Shown here: in pieces, positions 4,669 to 7,528 of the stretch
Position numbering within the stretch: the first letter of the stretch is position 1
Layout: each line of letters starts with the position of its first letter
Assembly (NCBI GenBank): GCA_024762705.1
Contig: JANTGW010000044.1
Span: 1-7,528, forward strand
DNA: 7,528 bases
Reading direction: 5' to 3'
Source: Sulfurimonas sp.
GTDB lineage: Bacteria; Campylobacterota; Campylobacteria; Campylobacterales; Sulfurimonadaceae
Program-made: the position numbers and the translations under genes
The notes under the pieces: model-generated
What the model saw: the letters and a program-made list of their open reading frames with translations, nothing else
What the model was told of the DNA's origin: nothing
The model's database searches: none

Positions 4669-5168
4669 TCGACCGATGCAAACTCCAAACGCTGCGATAT
4701 TGCTTTAATTGCAGCAGCTGCACAAGCTTCGTCTTTATCCCCACCGGGTGCGCCGCTGACTCCAACAGCACCAAGAAGTACACCACCGGCACGGATAGGC
4801 AGTCCTCCCTGCATTACAATCAAACCATTGATGTGATTTAATTCCTGTCTAATGTCCGGTCTAGCCGCCTTAAAAGCTCCGGATGCTGTACCTGACATGA
4901 TGACCATGTTGGCTTTTCTTTGTGCGATTTCTATTGTGTACTTTGCTGCTAAATCATCACGCATAACACTGCGAACATTTCCATGTTTGTCCACTACAAC
5001 GGCAGATACATTGTAACCGGCCTTTCTACATGCATCTATGCTTGTTTTTGCAATATCATTCGCTGCTTCGAGCCCTATGTTCTTTTGCGTGACAATATCA
5101 GCTGCAAAGATATTTGTGCTAATAAAAAAACTTAGTAAACTTGCCGGTATCTGTATAAACTTTTTCAT
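4665..5168 (-). CDS. Exported GlcG/HbpS-family (heme-binding-like) protein
   Basis: A 167-residue protein of the GlcG/HbpS family (Pfam Haem_degrading type). Signature segments are visible: SGTASGAFKAARPD at 92-105, GGLPIRAGG at 121-129, GAVGVSGA at 133-140 and DKDEACAAAAIKAI at 144-157. Residues 1-22 form a signal peptide (two lysines, hydrophobic core, NIFA before ADIV), so the mature protein should be periplasmic. HbpS of Streptomyces binds heme and senses redox stress, while GlcG itself has no firm function, so heme binding here is possible, not shown. Cys47 and Cys148 are present. AAGGA stands eight bases before the ATG. It lies 81 bases after the 91-aa gene on the same strand, perhaps with its own promoter (TTGCAG-18-TATACC around 5232-5203). 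It ends tail-to-tail with the hemerythrin gene. Confidence 0.85.
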   Translation of the reverse strand: MKKFIQIPASLLSFFISTNIFAADIVTQKNIGLEAANDIAKTSIDACRKAGYNVSAVVVDKHGNVRSVMRDDLAAKYTIEIAQRKANMVIMSGTASGAFKAARPDIRQELNHINGLIVMQGGLPIRAGGVLLGAVGVSGAPGGDKDEACAAAAIKAISQRLEFASVD

Positions 5169-5249
5169 AACATATGTCCTTTTTTATGAATCTATATGTT
5201 CAGGTATATCTAAAACTTTTTGTAATCTGCAAATGCTAAATGTCAATGC

Positions 5250-5525
5250 TCATTTACTTACTGGAATATAGGTTTGATACATGTCCCACCATCGTGCCAA
5301 GTCTCTGGCTTCTTGGGAAAACGGGTTATTTACTATTCTCTCAAAAGTAACACTGTCAAGGCTTTGTATTTCTCGTGCAAGTTCAGTGACACATTCAACA
5401 GGGTAGTCGTATGAAGTTGCACACTCCAAAATTTCATCAGGTACTTCTTTACCTTGTGAGAGCAGGGCATAGGCATATAACTCACAAGTTTTACGTAATT
5501 GGACTTCTCTGTTGTTCGGACTCAT
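5250..5525 (-). CDS. Hypothetical 91-aa protein in the thioredoxin operon
   Basis: I do not recognise this family. The ATG at 5525 has AAAGGA six bases upstream and lies 16 bases after the thioredoxin stop, so the two are co-transcribed. The product is small, soluble and helical with three cysteines (14, 35, 45) and a C-terminal aromatic segment ARWWDMYQTYIPVSK. Residues 27-66 (EVPDEILECATSYDYPVECV and on to TFERIVNNPFS) look like two or three short helices. The cysteines are not in a CxxC and could be thioredoxin targets, though that is speculation. There is no signal peptide or membrane segment. Confidence 0.75.
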   Translation of the reverse strand: MSPNNREVQLRKTCELYAYALLSQGKEVPDEILECATSYDYPVECVTELAREIQSLDSVTFERIVNNPFSQEARDLARWWDMYQTYIPVSK

Positions 5526-5541
5526 TGTTTTCCTTTATAAA

Positions 5542-5967
5542 TTATAATACTGCCAGATCTTGTGCCCACAGGCTAAGCTCCACTTGAGAAAGTTGCTGGC
5601 TGATGCGACCGACCTCTTGGCCTTTTTTAAAGGCAATTATTGTCGGGAGTGCACCTACACCATACTCTTGAGCCACTTTTTGGTGTTCGTCTGCATTGAT
5701 CTTTAAAAACCTTACAGTTGCGCCAAAGCCAAGTGCTGCATCTTCATAATCTTCATACATTGCCATGCATGGACCGCAGGTTGTAGAATAAAAATCCACC
5801 AATACCGCTATGTCATTTTCTTTGATATGGGTTATTGCATCTTCATCGTTTACTTCAACAGCAAAGGGATGATCGAGTTCTGCCTGGCACTTTGAACAAA
5901 CAAGAGCATTCTCTAGAACCTCGTTGGCAGTGTGACATTGTGAACATACCATTTTAATGCTTTTCAT
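5542..5967 (-). CDS. trxC: Thioredoxin 2 (TrxC-type) with N-terminal zinc ribbon
   Basis: A 141-residue cytoplasmic thiol-disulfide oxidoreductase. Residues 8-27 hold two CxxC pairs (Cys8/11 and Cys24/27), the zinc ribbon typical of TrxC. The thioredoxin fold follows, with active site CGPC at 64-67 and the cis-proline at 108 (GALPTII). The residue before the active site is Thr (STTCGPC) rather than the nearly universal Trp, which may change redox potential or partner choice. Length matches TrxC (about 139). GAGGT lies six bases before the ATG. It follows the Rof gene by 41 bases and leads into the 91-aa gene after 16. A TATACT at 6002-5997 could give it its own promoter. E. coli TrxC is linked to oxidative stress and loses zinc on oxidation; a similar stress role here is inferred. 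Confidence 0.9.
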   Translation of the reverse strand: MKSIKMVCSQCHTANEVLENALVCSKCQAELDHPFAVEVNDEDAITHIKENDIAVLVDFYSTTCGPCMAMYEDYEDAALGFGATVRFLKINADEHQKVAQEYGVGALPTIIAFKKGQEVGRISQQLSQVELSLWAQDLAVL

Positions 5968-5996
5968 GGTTTACCTCATAAGTAAAATATGATGAA

Positions 5997-6002
5997 AGTA
6001 TA
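5997..6002 (-). promoter_or_regulatory. Candidate -10 of trxC
   Basis: The minus strand reads TATACTTTCAT from 6002, the same 11 bases as at 169-179 in front of the hemoglobin gene. The -10 would be TATACT, with a start near 5990 and a 23-base leader. The -35 would lie inside the end of the Rof gene and is not convincing. Confidence 0.35.
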
Positions 6003-6008
6003 CTATGC

Positions 6009-6257
6009 TTAAGTAAAATGAAGCAGAGGAGGGAAATGTGGATTTTTTATTAAGACTTCTAAGGTTTTAATCTCATCAAGGACTGCTAGACTCTTACCTT
6101 GTTCTGTCTGAAGCTCGATACATTCCTGTTTTGTGTCATTACGCTTAGTATCTAAGGCTTTTCCTTCGATGCTATCGCCGTTTTTAAGAACAACTCTAAG
6201 TGGATAGTGGTACATACAGGCTATTTCTATATAGTCATATTGTTGACAGCTAATCAT
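6009..6257 (-). CDS. rof: Rof-family Rho-binding antiterminator
   Basis: An 82-residue protein of the Rof (YaeO) family, which binds the Rho transcription terminator and inhibits it. The family layout is visible: Cys4 and YDYIEIAC at 7-14 (E. coli YDNLELAC), a basic-hydrophobic strand LRVVLKNGDSIEGKA at 20-34 (E. coli LTLELKDGEKLQAKA), a CIEL strand at 46-49 and the closing LDEIKTLEV at 60-68. These strands make the small Sm-like barrel of Rof. The C-terminal NPHFPPLLHFT tail is not shared as far as I recall. The start at ATG 6257 leaves a short N-terminus before the conserved YD; the ribosome site AAGAG is weak. It heads a - strand group with trxC, so antitermination may be co-ordinated with redox stress. 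Family assignment is from remembered similarity. Confidence 0.82.
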   Translation of the reverse strand: MISCQQYDYIEIACMYHYPLRVVLKNGDSIEGKALDTKRNDTKQECIELQTEQGKSLAVLDEIKTLEVLIKNPHFPPLLHFT

Positions 6258-6291
6258 ATTAGACTCTTATTATATAAAATATTGAATGTTT

Positions 6292-6320
6292 ATTATACAT
6301 TAAAGCTATTAAAATTTTAA
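6292..6320 (-). promoter_or_regulatory. Candidate promoter of the rof-trxC group
   Basis: On the minus strand TTAAAA (6320-6315), a 17-base spacer and TATAAT (6297-6292) make the best sigma70-type promoter in the window. Transcription would begin near 6285, giving a leader of about 28 bases. Confidence 0.5.
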
Positions 6321-6344
6321 AGTTCTTTTTAGTAAGAGTTTTGA

Positions 6345-6350
6345 TATGAT
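6345..6350 (+). promoter_or_regulatory. Candidate -10 of the DUF4197 gene
   Basis: TATGAT at 6345-6350 lies 25 bases before the chosen ATG (6376), with AAAAGG at 6364-6369 as the ribosome site. No good -35 is seen. If this is the promoter, the in-frame ATG at 6346 lies inside the -10, which further supports the downstream start. Confidence 0.4.
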
Positions 6351-6375
6351 GTTTGAAATTAACAAAAGGTTTTTT

Positions 6376-7194
6376 ATGAAATTATTTTCAATACTTGCCA
6401 GTACTCTATTGCTTTGTACAACTGTATTTAGCTTTGACTTCTCTTCCATGGCCAATGATGCTCTTAACACAGTAAAAACTGCAACTACTACGACGTCTTC
6501 GACAACGTCCAAGCCCTCAAGCACCAGTTTAAGTGACACAACTGTTACAAAAGGTTTAAAAGAAGCGTTGAGAATAGGGGTTGATTATGGAGTTAAAGAG
6601 CTCAGTAAAGAAGGAGGGTATCTTAATAACCCTCAAGTCAGAATACCGCTCCCGGACAATCTTGCAAAAGCAGAAACTTTGATTCGAAAAGCCGGTGGTG
6701 ACAAAGTGGCTGATGACCTGATTCGTTCAATGAACAATGCGGCAACTCAGGCAGCACCAAAAACAGCGAAGATCTTCATGGAAGCAGTGAATAAAATGAG
6801 TATAGAAGATGCCAAGGCAATTTTAGCCGGCGGGGATGATGCTGCAACACAGTATTTTCAAAAGCATACAACGACATCACTTAAAGAGATGATTAAACCC
6901 ATAGTCCAAAAAAGCATGCAAGAAAACAGTGTTGCAAAGTATTATGATTCGCTCAATGAGTTTTATACCTCAAATGTCAAAGGCTATGTCGAAAACAACT
7001 CTTATATGAATATGGCCAAAAGCTTTGGAGCAGGTGAGTATCTGCCTTCAAGTTCAGATACAAAACTTGATGACTATGTAACACAAAAGGCAATTGACGG
7101 TCTTTTTAAGATGATAGCAACCAAAGAAGCGCAAATAAGAAAAGACCCTGTTGCACAGACAACATCACTGCTTAAGCAGGTTTTTGGGAATTAA
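6376..7194 (+). CDS. Exported DUF4197 protein
   Basis: A 272-residue protein of the DUF4197 family, whose function is unknown. The start at 6376 is preferred over the in-frame ATG at 6346 because AAAAGG lies six bases before it and the product then begins with a clean signal peptide (MKLFSILAS, hydrophobic to VFS at 17-19). Cys14 is not in a proper lipobox, so it is probably a soluble periplasmic protein. A Thr/Ser-rich linker (35-57) follows. The DUF4197 core then runs from about 60 to the end, with GLKEALRIGVDYGVKEL, LNNPQVRIPLPDNL (83-96), MNNAATQAAP and MSIEDAKAILAGGDDAATQYF all matching the family pattern. Its 3' end is overlapped by 23 bases by the convergent membrane protein gene. Confidence 0.9.
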   Translation: MKLFSILASTLLLCTTVFSFDFSSMANDALNTVKTATTTTSSTTSKPSSTSLSDTTVTKGLKEALRIGVDYGVKELSKEGGYLNNPQVRIPLPDNLAKAETLIRKAGGDKVADDLIRSMNNAATQAAPKTAKIFMEAVNKMSIEDAKAILAGGDDAATQYFQKHTTTSLKEMIKPIVQKSMQENSVAKYYDSLNEFYTSNVKGYVENNSYMNMAKSFGAGEYLPSSSDTKLDDYVTQKAIDGLFKMIATKEAQIRKDPVAQTTSLLKQVFGN

Positions 7195-7528
7195 TTTTTA
7201 AAAAATAGCTTTTTGTTTGAAGAAAAAAGATTGCATATATAATTCCAAAAAAGACACTATTGTAGACAAGACTAATAATATTCGGATTTGCCAATACATC
7301 AAAAATAAGCATGCAGGCTATTATAATTGCAAAAACAATACTAGAATATTTTAGACTACTTTGAGGGTCTTTAACGAGTATGTTTTTTTTAATGTAAGAT
7401 GACGAGTATTTAACCCCTGCAAAGAAAAATGCAATATAAATAATATCTCTGATAAATACAATTGAAACTTGGTTTAGTGAGCTACTTAAATATTTAGTTG
7501 TGAAATATACCGCAATCAATCCAAAAAA
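7172..7528 (-). CDS. Hypothetical membrane protein, N-terminus beyond the window
   Basis: The frame is open from its TAA (7174-7172) to the right edge, so the first residues are missing; a TTG at 7519 has no ribosome-like site in view and is unlikely to be the true start. The visible 118 residues contain about four hydrophobic segments: FFGLIAVYF at the edge, VSIVFIRDIIYIAFFFAGV, SSIVFAIIIACMLIFDVLA and IISLVYNSVFFGIIYAIFF. The last two are separated by a short NPN turn. A basic loop SSYIKKNILVKDPQSSLKYS lies between segments two and three. I do not recognise the family. It overlaps the end of the DUF4197 gene by 23 bases tail-to-tail, and its codons are AT-rich even by the standard of the window. 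Confidence 0.6.
   Translation of the reverse strand, partial: FFGLIAVYFTTKYLSSSLNQVSIVFIRDIIYIAFFFAGVKYSSSYIKKNILVKDPQSSLKYSSIVFAIIIACMLIFDVLANPNIISLVYNSVFFGIIYAIFFLQTKSYFLKINSQKPA

Noticed and set aside
6346..6375. Upstream ATG for the DUF4197 gene
   Set aside because: It overlaps a likely -10, lacks a ribosome site and would bury the signal peptide behind ten charged residues.
6409..6420. Lipoprotein signal in the DUF4197 protein
   Set aside because: The residue before Cys14 is Leu, not Gly/Ala/Ser, so there is no proper lipobox.

Overview
The window is AT-rich, densely packed bacterial DNA and looks like a Campylobacterota (Epsilonproteobacteria) chromosome, most plausibly a Sulfurimonas/Sulfuricurvum/Sulfurovum-type free-living organism. 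The reasons are base composition, AAGGA/GAGGA ribosome sites, weak -35 but clear TATA-like -10 elements, a Campylobacter Ctb-like group III truncated hemoglobin, and a flavin oxidoreductase that closely resembles Helicobacter FqrB. The taxonomic placement is inference from protein resemblance, not from a search.

Layout. (1) 1-200 is an AT-rich leader with palindromes and a candidate promoter; it drives a + strand pair at 201-956, a truncated hemoglobin followed with no spacer by an unknown 119-aa protein. (2) A - strand group at 3336-980 holds an unknown Trp-rich 154-aa protein, a leucine-rich-repeat-variant (LRV) protein of about six 26-residue repeats, and the FqrB-like flavoprotein, which ends inside an intrinsic terminator hairpin. 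The 244-bp gap before fqrB carries three related inverted repeats (TGTWAC-N5-GTWACA). (3) A + strand group at 3466-4668 holds a protein with a cold-shock-like N-terminus, then a NifU C-terminal-domain (Nfu) protein and a hemerythrin with all seven iron ligands and a TTG start. (4) A - strand group at 6257-4665 holds a Rof-type Rho inhibitor, a TrxC-type thioredoxin with an N-terminal zinc ribbon, an unknown 91-aa protein and an exported GlcG/HbpS-family protein. (5) 6376-7194 is an exported DUF4197 protein, overlapped tail-to-tail by a membrane protein that runs off the right edge.

How the genes may work together. Most recognisable products concern O2/NO ligands (hemoglobin, hemerythrin), Fe-S assembly (Nfu), low-potential electron delivery to flavodoxin (FqrB), thiol redox (TrxC) and possibly heme (GlcG/HbpS). 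LRV, Nfu, O2-binding proteins and a flavodoxin reductase together resemble the accessory fringe of a nitrogenase (nif) cluster or another oxygen-sensitive Fe-S system. No nitrogenase structural gene lies in the window, so this remains a hypothesis to be tested on the flanking DNA. No rRNA, tRNA, transposase, CRISPR array or phage gene was seen. No gene-free stretch exceeds 300 bases; the longest are 1991-2234 and 1-200.
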